Shown here: in pieces, positions 1 to 6,183 of the stretch | How the letters are laid out: each line of letters opens with the position of its first letter | Position numbering within the stretch: position 1 is the stretch's first letter | NCBI GenBank assembly: GCA_902797705.1 | Contig: CADBTX010000013.1 | Coordinates: 1-11,711 of the forward strand | From: an uncultured Lachnospiraceae bacterium | GTDB taxonomy: Bacteria > Bacillota > Clostridia > Lachnospirales > Lachnospiraceae | Length of the DNA: 11,711 nt | Direction of reading: 5' to 3' | Notes under the pieces: model-generated | Database searches by the model: none | What the model was told of the DNA's origin: nothing | The model's input: the letters and a program-made list of their open reading frames with translations, nothing else | Made by a program: the position numbers and the translations under genes

Positions 1-114
1 ATCGCTGACAGGACGGGAATAACCACCATGACTGCCGAGGATCCCATGACTGCAGTGGCAGTGGGAACAGGGAGATATGTGGAATTCCTGGCGGGATACC
101 GCGAAGGCCTGTAA
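1..114 (+). CDS. mbl: MreB/Mbl-family actin-like protein, C-terminal end only
   Basis: The first 38 codons of frame 1 are open and end with TAA at 112-114, so this is the 3' end of a gene starting upstream of the window. The peptide contains TAEDPMTAVAVGTGRYVEFL, which matches the usual C-terminal signature of MreB-family proteins (A-[ED]-[DN]-P-L-T-x-V-A-x-G-T-G). MreB and Mbl form membrane-associated filaments that guide cylindrical wall synthesis. The paralogue cannot be decided from the tail alone. I call it Mbl because two flagellar rod genes follow directly, as in the mbl-flhO-flhP order of Bacillus subtilis. The last codons lie within the first unit of a tandem repeat that continues into the intergenic gap. 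Confidence 0.85.
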   Translation: MADRTGITTMTAEDPMTAVAVGTGRYVEFLAGYREGL

Positions 115-193
115 GGCGGGAAAGCACAAAGGCCCGTAATACGGGGAAAAGCAAAAGCCCGTAGGGCGGAAGCAAAAAGACCCGCGTGCCCGG
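106..193 (+). repeat. Degenerate ~25-bp tandem repeat between mbl and flhO
   Basis: Four related cores begin at 106, 131, 156 and 179 (spacing 25, 25, 23): GGCCTGTAAGGCGGG, GGCCCGTAATACGGG, AGCCCGTAGGGCGG and GACCCGCGTGCCCGG. They are separated by A-rich linkers of the type AAGCAAAA. Cores 1 and 3 can form GCCT-GTA-AGGC and GCCC-GTA-GGGC mini-hairpins. Core 2 is the near-palindrome CCCGTA-A-TACGGG. Core 4 has lost its symmetry. The first unit includes the mbl stop codon. Function is unknown; it could be a decayed repeat expansion or a post-transcriptional element between mbl and the rod genes. Confidence 0.6.
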
Positions 194-207
194 AGAAAGG
201 AAGAAAA

Positions 208-984
208 TTGGTTAAAGGCTTATATACCGCATATACGGGAATGATAAATGAACAGAACCGTATGGATACCCTGGCAAATAACCTTGCCAATGTGAACACC
301 ACGGGATTTAAGAAGGAGGGCGCCACGAGCCAGGCCTTCGGAGATATCCTTAAGTATGAGATAAAGGACAAGTCGGAGTATTACCTTACGAAGCGTATGG
401 GAGCCACAAATCCCGGTGTAAGGATCGGCGAGAATTATACCGACTGGTCGGAGGGGGCTCTTCACGAGACGGACAATACCTTTGATCTCGCTTTAAGCGG
501 CCCCGGATTTTTCCAGATACAGTTTACGGATAAGGAGGGAGTGACCTCCACCAAATATACCAGGGACGGCGCGTTTACCCTGAACCAGCTGGGTGAACTG
601 GTGACCAAGGACGGAGACTTTGTCCTCAGCGATACCGGAGCCCATATAATTCTGGATCCCACAAAGATGGCCGGAATAAATACGGCTGGACAGATATATC
701 AGGATGATGCTCTGGTGGCCACCATAGGAGTCACGGACTTCGCGGATTATGACTATCTGGAGCACTACGGCGAGAATCTGTGGCAGACGGTTGAGGGAGC
801 CACGGAGCAGCCTGCAAATACCAATATCCTTTCGGGATATCTGGAGCAGTCCAATGTAAACACGGTGGAAGAGATGGTAAATATGATCGCCATCCAGAGA
901 CAGTATGAATCCAATCAGAGGGTCATAACCACCATTGACAATACATTGCAGATAGCGGCTAACGATCTGGGAAGACCCGGATGA
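208..984 (+). CDS. flhO: Flagellar basal-body rod protein, FlgF/FlgG family (FlhO-like)
   Basis: This 258-residue protein is of normal length for a rod protein. Its N-terminus (MVKGLYTAYTGM, then NNLANVNTTGFK at residues 24-35) is the flagellar basal-body rod signature shared by FlgB, C, E, F and G. The C-terminus (GYLEQSNVNTVEEM near 210-223, then IQRQYESNQRVI near 229-240) is the matching C-terminal rod/hook domain. Both ends form the coiled coil that packs rod subunits in the axial structure crossing the peptidoglycan, and the middle is a beta-rich FlgF/G region. The start is TTG at 208, preceded by a purine-rich AAAGGAAG at 196-203; it places the family N-terminus exactly. The product is exported by the flagellar type III apparatus, so no Sec signal is expected or seen. 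It is paralogous to the next gene. The symbol follows the Bacillus mbl-flhO-flhP order; flgF or flgG would also be used. Confidence 0.9.
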   Translation: MVKGLYTAYTGMINEQNRMDTLANNLANVNTTGFKKEGATSQAFGDILKYEIKDKSEYYLTKRMGATNPGVRIGENYTDWSEGALHETDNTFDLALSGPGFFQIQFTDKEGVTSTKYTRDGAFTLNQLGELVTKDGDFVLSDTGAHIILDPTKMAGINTAGQIYQDDALVATIGVTDFADYDYLEHYGENLWQTVEGATEQPANTNILSGYLEQSNVNTVEEMVNMIAIQRQYESNQRVITTIDNTLQIAANDLGRPG

Positions 985-1020
985 TCCACGTGATATAGGG
1001 TTTTCTTGGAAGTAATCAAC

Positions 1021-1035
1021 AGGAGGTAATGTATG
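1021..1035 (+). promoter_or_regulatory. Strong Shine-Dalgarno for flhP
   Basis: AGGAGG at 1021-1026 lies 6 bases before the ATG at 1033. It is the best ribosome binding site in the first flagellar block and fixes the start of the second rod gene. Confidence 0.8.
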
Positions 1036-1860
1036 GTACGTTCTCTTTGGTCGGCAGCGACAGGAATGATGGCACAACAGAATAATGTGGATACCATAGC
1101 CAATAACCTGGCTAACGTTAATACCACAGGATATAAGATGGAGGTGAATGAGTTTAAATCACTTCTCTATCAGACCATACAGACCAGGACCACCACCGCC
1201 AACGGCGTGAATAAGCCCATAGGAGCCCAGGTGGGACTGGGCGTCAGAAACGCCTCCATCACTTCCGAATTCGGACAGGGATCCCTTCTGGAATCTGAGA
1301 ATCCCACTGCGGTGGCTCTCAGCAATACCCAGGGAACGGGATTCTTCGGCATACAGGGAGATGACGGAAATACCTATTACACCAGGAACGGAGACTTCGT
1401 CTTTGCCCTGAATGAGAATAACAGCCTGTCCCTTACAACCTCCAGCGGTCTCAGGGTCTTAAATACCAACGGAGCACCCATCACCGTTTCGGGAGATCAC
1501 ATTGCGGACAAGATAAAGATAGATACTGACGGGACACTTATGTATCCCGATGCTGACGGAAATCTGGAGTCCTTAAATATGACCATAGGAGTCTGGCAGT
1601 TCCAGAATCCCAAAGGACTTGATAAGATCGGCGACAGTCTCTATTCCGTTACGGCGGCATCGGGCCTTGCCATGAATGAGGCCACGAACGCAAATGTTAC
1701 CAAGTCGGATATAGTCCAGGGTTATCTGGAGGGATCAAATGTTCAGATAGCCGAAGAGATGGTCAATCTTATCATCGCCCAGAGGGCTTACGAATCCAAT
1801 TCAAAAGTCATCACCACCACGGATGACATGATGCAGCTCGCTAACCAGCTGAAGAGCTGA
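1033..1860 (+). CDS. flhP: Flagellar basal-body rod protein FlgG family (FlhP-like)
   Basis: This 275-residue protein has the N-terminal rod signature (SLWSAATGMMAQQ, then NNLANVNTTGYK at residues 24-35), a beta-rich FlgG core, and the C-terminal signature (GYLEGSNVQIAEEMVNL near 230-246, then AQRAYESNSKVI near 249-260). FlgG-type proteins build the distal rod through the cell wall and support the hook. It follows flhO after 48 bases and shares its N- and C-terminal blocks, so the pair is an ancient tandem duplication with a diverged middle. The central part is somewhat longer than in flhO, with Asn/Thr/Ser-rich stretches. Assignment to the FlgE/F/G family is secure; whether it is functionally distal-rod FlgG or FlgF is inferred only from position. 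Confidence 0.92.
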   Translation: MVRSLWSAATGMMAQQNNVDTIANNLANVNTTGYKMEVNEFKSLLYQTIQTRTTTANGVNKPIGAQVGLGVRNASITSEFGQGSLLESENPTAVALSNTQGTGFFGIQGDDGNTYYTRNGDFVFALNENNSLSLTTSSGLRVLNTNGAPITVSGDHIADKIKIDTDGTLMYPDADGNLESLNMTIGVWQFQNPKGLDKIGDSLYSVTAASGLAMNEATNANVTKSDIVQGYLEGSNVQIAEEMVNLIIAQRAYESNSKVITTTDDMMQLANQLKS

Positions 1861-1865
1861 TTCTT

Positions 1866-1900
1866 GTAATGAAAAGTTTTCGAAGAAAACTTTTCATTAC
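1866..1900. repeat. Perfect 16-bp inverted repeat with GAA loop
   Basis: GTAATGAAAAGTTTTC (1866-1881) is followed by GAA (1882-1884) and its exact complement GAAAACTTTTCATTAC (1885-1900). It begins 5 bases after the flhP stop codon. In RNA this is a very stable hairpin that would protect or end the rod transcript, but no T-tract follows. It is therefore not a textbook intrinsic terminator and may be a dispersed palindromic repeat. Confidence 0.8.
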
Positions 1901-1903
1901 GTA

Positions 1904-1940
1904 GGCCGCCCGGCGCGAAGCGCATTTGGATCGGGCGGCT
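1904..1940. repeat. GC-rich nested hairpin upstream of the rod-binding gene
   Basis: GCCGCCCG (1905-1912) pairs with CGGGCGGC (1932-1939), and a G-T pair at 1904/1940 can extend it. Inside is a second hairpin, GCGC-GAA-GCGC (1913-1923), followed by an unpaired ATTTGGAT. It sits right after the AT-rich inverted repeat, and both inner loops are GAA. There is no T-run after the stem. It may act with the preceding hairpin to separate expression of flhOP from the downstream genes. Confidence 0.6.
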
Positions 1941-1968
1941 CTCCCGTTAACAGGAGGCTAGTTGAGAT

Positions 1969-2382
1969 ATGGATATAACTTCATTAGGTACGGATTATGC
2001 TTCCGAGCTGGCGGCTAATACCCTGAAAAATGCACAGAGCAATGAACTGCAGAAAAAGGATCTCTCCAATGCTTCCGATGAGGAGCTGATGGATGCCTGT
2101 AAGCAGTTTGAAGAATATTTTGTTGAACAGATCTTTAAGAACGCCCTGAAGAGCACCACTCTTCTTTCCGGCGATGACAGTACCTCCACATATATGAGCA
2201 CCATGAAGGATTACTACAGAGATGAGTATTCCAAGGAAATGGCTAAGGAGGCTTCTAAGACGGGGCAGATCGGACTGGCACAGGAGCTTTTCGATCAGAT
2301 GAAGAAGACCCAGGGAGTTACCATAGAAGAAGCCCTGCAGAAGAAAATGGAAAAGGAAGCAGCGGAAAAAAGCACGTCTTGA
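1969..2382 (+). CDS. flgJ: Flagellar rod-binding protein, FlgJ N-terminal-domain type
   Basis: This 137-residue protein has the rod-binding domain typical of FlgJ N-termini. An early segment reads DACKQFEEYFVEQIFKNAL (residues 42-60). A later one reads YYRDEYSKEMAK (82-93) followed by GQIGLAQELFDQM (99-111). The family caps or scaffolds the growing rod. No C-terminal glucosaminidase domain is present, so any wall opening must use a separate enzyme; such single-domain forms are common outside gamma- and beta-proteobacteria. The last 20 residues are Lys/Glu-rich. AGGAGG at 1952-1957 precedes the ATG at 1969 by 11 bases. The TGA stop overlaps the TTG start of the next gene, so the two are probably translationally coupled. 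The symbol is given by domain, not by full-length orthology to Salmonella FlgJ. Confidence 0.85.
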   Translation: MDITSLGTDYASELAANTLKNAQSNELQKKDLSNASDEELMDACKQFEEYFVEQIFKNALKSTTLLSGDDSTSTYMSTMKDYYRDEYSKEMAKEASKTGQIGLAQELFDQMKKTQGVTIEEALQKKMEKEAAEKSTS

Positions 2383-4610
2383 TTACAGTTAAAGGCTATT
2401 TGGGCCGGATCAGGTACAGAAACCCGGATAATGGATATACAGTTGCGAACCTTTCGACCGACGAGGGAGATATCACCCTCGTTGGTCTTTTTGGCATGGC
2501 TGAGGAAGGGGATCCCGTAAGCGCCGAAGGTGATTTTATCTATCACAGGGAATACGGAGAGCAGTTTGAGGCCGTAAACGTCATCATTCACGAGCCGGGA
2601 ACAAAGGAGGAGATACTCCGTTATCTTTCTTCCGGGGTTGTGAAGGGTATAGGCCCCGCACTGGCGGAAAGGATAGTGAAAAAATTCGGCTCCGGGACCT
2701 TTGACATCATGAGCCGTGAACCGGAAAGGCTGGCTGAGGTAAAGGGCATATCCATAAAAAAGGCCTGGGACATCTCGGCGAGCTTTGAGGAAAAGGCGGG
2801 ACTTAGGAGAGCCGTCATGTTCCTTCAGAAATACGGCATCAGCAACAATCTTTCCCTTAAGATATACGACAGATACAAGGAGGCGGTTTACGAGGTGGTG
2901 GAGGAAAATCCCTACCGCCTTTCCGAGGATATTGCCGGAGTCGGGTTCAAGACCGCGGACGAGATCGCGGAAAGAGTGGGGATAGAGAGACATTCCCCTT
3001 ACAGAAAGAGAGCAGCCCTGCTCTATGTCCTTACTTTGGCGCTGGGAGAGGGAAGCACATACCTTCCGGAGGAGCTCCTCATAAGGGAAACGGCTGAGAT
3101 CGCGGGACTGTCGCCTGAGGAGGCCGGGGCTGAGATCCCGGGCTTAAGGGAAGACAGAAAGATAGAGATAAAGCTCCGGGGAGAAGAAAAAAGAGTATAT
3201 CTGTCTGGTTACTACCAGATGGAAAAGCAGTGTGCCCTGCTGCTTAAGGAACTGGATATCAGATATGATACGGACAGGGAGGCGCTTACCGGGGATATCA
3301 GGACCATAGAGGAAAGAAATTCCATCGAACTGGATCCGGAGCAGAGGGAAGCGGTGTTCTCTGCAGTGGAAAACGGCTTGTTTCTCATGACAGGAGGGCC
3401 GGGGACGGGAAAGACCACCACCATAAAGGTGCTGCTTGATTATTTTCTGTCCAAGGGAATGGATGTGAGCCTGACAGCTCCCACCGGACGGGCTTCCAGA
3501 AGACTTTCAGAAGCCGCGGGGATGGAGGCCAGGACCATACACAGATTGCTGGAGGTCTCCGGTGGCCCCCAGGGGACGGATAACGACATGGGCTTCAGGG
3601 GCTTTGGACGGAACAGGGACAATCCTCTGGAAACAGATGTGGTGATAGTGGATGAGATGTCTATGGTTGACATAAGTCTGTTCCGGGCTCTGCTCCTGGC
3701 TCTGGAAGCCGGGACCAGACTTATCATGGTAGGGGATGAAAACCAGCTTCCCAGCGTGGGACCCGGCTGTGTTCTCAAGGATATCCTATTTGCAAAGCGC
3801 TACAGGAGCATACGCTTAAGCAGGATATTCAGGCAGGCGGAGGAGAGCGATATCGTGATGAACGCTCACGCCCTGCTTAAGGGTACGAAGATGAAACTGG
3901 ACAATAAGAGCAGGGACTTCTTTTTCCTTGACCGGAGTGACCTCCGGGAAATAACAGAGGGCGTGATCTACCTGGTCACAAGGAAGCTGCCGCCTTATGT
4001 GGGTACGGATCCGAGGGAGATACAGGTGCTGACCCCCATGAGGAAAGGCCCTCTCGGGGTAGAAAACCTGAATAATGTGCTGCAGAACGCCATCAATCCC
4101 CCCAATCCCGGGAAGGATGAGATCAACAGGGGGGAATACGTATTCCGTACCGGCGACAGGGTGATGCAGAACAGGAATAATTACCAGATAAGCTGGTTCT
4201 CTGAGATCCGGGGAAGCAGTCTTAGAAAGAGCGGCACAGGGGTATTTAACGGGGATATGGGGGTTATAGAGACCATATATCCCGGCGACAGGTCCCTGGA
4301 CGTCAGATTTGAGGACGGCAGAAGGGTGCATTACAGCGGAAAGGATCTGAATGATCTGGAACTTAGCTACGCCATAACCATCCATAAATCCCAGGGGAGT
4401 GAATACCCGGCGGTGGTGATGCCCATACTTTCGGGGCCGGATATCCTTATGAGCAGGAATCTGCTCTATACAGGCATCACAAGGGCGAAAAAGTGTGTTG
4501 TCATCATTGGCAGCGGGAAAATGGTGGAAAGAATGGCTGCCAATACCCATGAGCAGGAGAGATATACGGGACTGGATCTGGAAATACTGAGGTATGATGA
4601 AAATAACTAA
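2379..4610 (+). CDS. recD2: RecD2-type ATP-dependent 5'-3' DNA helicase
   Basis: This 743-residue superfamily 1B helicase has the size and order of RecD2 (RecD/TraA family). An N-terminal OB-like segment (residues 1-80) is followed by helix-hairpin-helix-like repeats (GVVKGIGPALAERI near 86-99; LAEVKGISIKKAWDI near 118-132; DIAGVGFKTADEIAERVG near 184-201). Then come Walker A GGPGTGKT (339-346), Walker B VVIVDEMSMVD (421-431), motif III GDENQLPSVGPG (452-463), the arginine motif SRIFRQ (481-486), SYAITIHKSQGSEY (663-676) and LLYTGITRAKK (695-705). RecD2 acts alone, without RecBC, in DNA repair and replication-fork processing. The TTG start at 2379 overlaps the upstream stop as TTGA and gives the normal family N-terminus (KGYLGRIRYRNPDNGYTV). 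No good Shine-Dalgarno is evident, so coupling to the flagellar gene upstream is likely. All catalytic motifs are intact. Confidence 0.95.
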   Translation: MITVKGYLGRIRYRNPDNGYTVANLSTDEGDITLVGLFGMAEEGDPVSAEGDFIYHREYGEQFEAVNVIIHEPGTKEEILRYLSSGVVKGIGPALAERIVKKFGSGTFDIMSREPERLAEVKGISIKKAWDISASFEEKAGLRRAVMFLQKYGISNNLSLKIYDRYKEAVYEVVEENPYRLSEDIAGVGFKTADEIAERVGIERHSPYRKRAALLYVLTLALGEGSTYLPEELLIRETAEIAGLSPEEAGAEIPGLREDRKIEIKLRGEEKRVYLSGYYQMEKQCALLLKELDIRYDTDREALTGDIRTIEERNSIELDPEQREAVFSAVENGLFLMTGGPGTGKTTTIKVLLDYFLSKGMDVSLTAPTGRASRRLSEAAGMEARTIHRLLEVSGGPQGTDNDMGFRGFGRNRDNPLETDVVIVDEMSMVDISLFRALLLALEAGTRLIMVGDENQLPSVGPGCVLKDILFAKRYRSIRLSRIFRQAEESDIVMNAHALLKGTKMKLDNKSRDFFFLDRSDLREITEGVIYLVTRKLPPYVGTDPREIQVLTPMRKGPLGVENLNNVLQNAINPPNPGKDEINRGEYVFRTGDRVMQNRNNYQISWFSEIRGSSLRKSGTGVFNGDMGVIETIYPGDRSLDVRFEDGRRVHYSGKDLNDLELSYAITIHKSQGSEYPAVVMPILSGPDILMSRNLLYTGITRAKKCVVIIGSGKMVERMAANTHEQERYTGLDLEILRYDENN

Positions 4611-5310
4611 TGTTATTTTAGATATGGTCTTCCCGAGACACTGCCCCGTCTGCGATGAGATCCTGCCCTTCGGGGGAAAGCTTATCTGCGATGAATGCAG
4701 GAAGAAAACGATTTTTGTATCCGAACCCAGATGTCGGAAATGCGGAAGGGCGCTTAGCAGCGACAGGAAGGAATACTGCAGGGACTGCGAAGAGATCAGA
4801 CATCCCTTTGACAGAGCGGTGTCTGTTTTTATCTATAACGACGCCATGAGAGAAGCGGTATTCCGCTTTAAGTACGGGGGCAGGCGGGAGTATGCGGATT
4901 TTTTCGCAGAGAGTATATACCGGTATCTTGGAAGAGAGATAAGATCATTTAAGGCGGAGGCACTGATCCCTGTCCCTATCCACAGGGACAGGCTTAAAAA
5001 AAGAGGTTTTAATCAGGCGGAGCTGATAGCAGACCGCCTTAGTGCCCTCTCAGGCATACCGGTGCTCAAGGATCTGGTGGTGAGAGTCAGGGCCACAAGG
5101 GCGCAAAAGGGCCTGAGCCGTGAGGAACGTCGGAAAAATTTGAAAAAGGCTTTCAAGTTGACCGGAAATGATGTAAAATTGACTGGAGTTATCATAATAG
5201 ACGACATATACACCACCGGCAGCACTGTGGATGAAATGGCGCTGCTGCTCAAACGCGCAGGGGTTTCGTGGGTGTATGTGGTCACGGTGTGCTCCGGCAC
5301 CCCGGTGTGA
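4594..5310 (+). CDS. comFC: ComFC-type phosphoribosyltransferase-like protein
   Basis: This 238-residue protein has the ComF/GntX architecture. The N-terminal zinc-binding part has four CxxC pairs (Cys 17/20, 32/35, 47/50, 62/65). The C-terminal phosphoribosyltransferase-like fold has the conserved block PVPIHRDRLKKRGFNQ (126-141), a Q-K-G-L-S-R segment near 171-176, and a PRPP-loop motif VIIIDDIYTTGST (199-211) with Asp 203/204. ComFC is needed for DNA uptake or processing in naturally transformable Firmicutes and proteobacteria, but homologues also occur in species never shown to transform. The gene overlaps the helicase by 17 bases (14 if the second ATG, 4597, is used; that one has slightly better spacing from GAGG at 4589-4592). 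No comFA helicase gene is adjacent, so a competence role cannot be claimed from context. Family assignment is firm. Confidence 0.92.
   Translation: MMKITNVILDMVFPRHCPVCDEILPFGGKLICDECRKKTIFVSEPRCRKCGRALSSDRKEYCRDCEEIRHPFDRAVSVFIYNDAMREAVFRFKYGGRREYADFFAESIYRYLGREIRSFKAEALIPVPIHRDRLKKRGFNQAELIADRLSALSGIPVLKDLVVRVRATRAQKGLSREERRKNLKKAFKLTGNDVKLTGVIIIDDIYTTGSTVDEMALLLKRAGVSWVYVVTVCSGTPV
4969..4992 (+). repeat. 9-bp perfect hairpin inside comFC
   Basis: CCTGTCCCT (4969-4977), loop ATCCAC (4978-4983) and AGGGACAGG (4984-4992) form a perfect stem. It lies in the segment coding for the conserved PVPIHRDR block, so it may simply follow from the protein sequence. No T-tract follows on either strand. 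Confidence 0.55.
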
Positions 5311-5370
5311 GAACTCTTAGGATCCGCATTTATGCGTGATGGATATGAGGAAAAGGAGATACTACTGGTT

Positions 5371-5781
5371 ATGGATGTACGGAATTGTAAAAAGTGCGGT
5401 AAGTTGTTCAACTATGTTGCCGGCCCCGGGATATGCCCGGCCTGTCTGGAAAAATCTGAAGAGGATTTCCAGAAGGTAAAGGAGTATATTGAACAGCATC
5501 CCGGAGTTACAGTGGCTACTACTGCTGAAGAGTGTGAGGTGGAAGTGGGTCAGATCAGGCAGTGGCTGAGAGAGGAGAGACTTACTTTCTCATCAACTGA
5601 AGGATCAGATCTTGTCTGCGAAAAGTGCGGTGCCCCGATCCTTTCCGGAAGATTCTGCGATAAGTGTAAGCTTGAGGTTTCCAGAGGACTGAGCGATGCC
5701 ATAAAGAAGCCGGATGCCCCTCAGCCTGTTAAGAAGAGCGAGCCCGGCGGGAATAAGATGAGATTCCTGGGAGGCAGGTAA
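5371..5781 (+). CDS. yvyF: YvyF-like flagellar-operon zinc-ribbon protein
   Basis: This 136-residue protein has two Cys4 sites: CKKC/CPAC (Cys 6, 9, 22, 25) and CEKC/CDKC (Cys 83, 86, 96, 99). Between them is a helix-turn-helix-like segment, GVTVATTAEECEVEVGQIRQ (residues 45-64), and the C-terminus is basic. This arrangement, directly after comFC, matches the small flagellar-region protein called YvyF in Bacillus subtilis, where the order is comFC-yvyF-flgM. Here no flgM, flgK or flgL follows. I chose ATG 5371 because it starts just before the first Cys pair; AAGGAG lies at 5353-5358. An in-frame ATG at 5332 would add 13 residues that look non-conserved. A DNA- or RNA-binding or translation-linked role is plausible from zinc ribbon plus HTH, but is inference. 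Confidence 0.8.
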   Translation: MDVRNCKKCGKLFNYVAGPGICPACLEKSEEDFQKVKEYIEQHPGVTVATTAEECEVEVGQIRQWLREERLTFSSTEGSDLVCEKCGAPILSGRFCDKCKLEVSRGLSDAIKKPDAPQPVKKSEPGGNKMRFLGGR

Positions 5782-5789
5782 CGGTTACC
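5777..5789. repeat. 13-nt palindrome at the yvyF/orf130 junction
   Basis: GGTAAC-G-GTTACC is perfectly symmetric about 5783. It spans the yvyF stop codon and ends one base before the ATG of the next gene. The single-base centre is too short for an RNA hairpin loop. If functional, it is more likely a protein-binding site or a roadblock to initiation. It may also be chance. Confidence 0.45.
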
Positions 5790-5790
5790 A

Positions 5791-6183
5791 ATGGTTGATG
5801 AAGAACGCCTGAAGCTGATGACGCGGATGGCTTCATTTGAAGAAAATGAAGGAAAGAAAGCCATACCCGTATGTGACTTCTTCAGAAGTGACTACGTCGG
5901 TATACATGTGCTCCTGTCCGCAGTATACTGCACTGCCGCCTTTGCCATAATCGTGGGGGTGGATCTGTTCTGCGGAATGGAGACACTGCTTTCCGAGTTT
6001 TATAAGACAGATTTCGTTTCCTTTGGACACGAGATCCTGCAGAAGTACATCGTCCTGCTGGTGGTGTATGTCCTTCTGTCTTTTGTGGTGTATTCATACA
6101 GATATACAAAGGCACGGAAGAGTACAAGGACCTATCAGAAGGCCCTGAAACGCCTCAGCATGATGTATGAGAAAAAGAAATGA
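5791..6183 (+). CDS. Uncharacterised two-TM membrane protein upstream of cdaA
   Basis: This 130-residue protein is not one I can name. It has a hydrophilic N-terminus (residues 1-36) with the stretch ASFEENEGKKAIPVCDFFRS. Two predicted membrane helices follow (about 37-60 and 86-103), separated by an extracytoplasmic loop of about 25 residues. The C-terminal tail is strongly basic (YTKARKSTRTYQKALKRL near 105-122, ending MYEKKK). By positive-inside logic both termini are cytoplasmic. GGGAGG at 5769-5774 is rather distant (16 bases) from the ATG, so translation may depend partly on yvyF. Its stop overlaps the next start as ATGA (6180-6183). Being the first of two small membrane genes coupled to the diadenylate cyclase suggests a part in c-di-AMP or envelope control; no catalytic motif is visible. 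Confidence 0.8.
   Translation: MVDEERLKLMTRMASFEENEGKKAIPVCDFFRSDYVGIHVLLSAVYCTAAFAIIVGVDLFCGMETLLSEFYKTDFVSFGHEILQKYIVLLVVYVLLSFVVYSYRYTKARKSTRTYQKALKRLSMMYEKKK

Noticed and set aside
106..193. CRISPR-like array
   Set aside because: Repeats are degenerate, only about 25 bp in period with no unique 30-bp spacers, and no cas gene is near.
3816..4550. 244-codon minus-strand frame opposite recD2
   Set aside because: Antisense to conserved helicase motifs, with no recognisable protein features; a codon-bias shadow.
5332..5370. Upstream ATG at 5332 as the yvyF start
   Set aside because: It adds 13 residues before the first Cys pair that look unconserved. ATG 5371 fits the family better, though TTAGGA at 5317-5322 means 5332 is not fully excluded.
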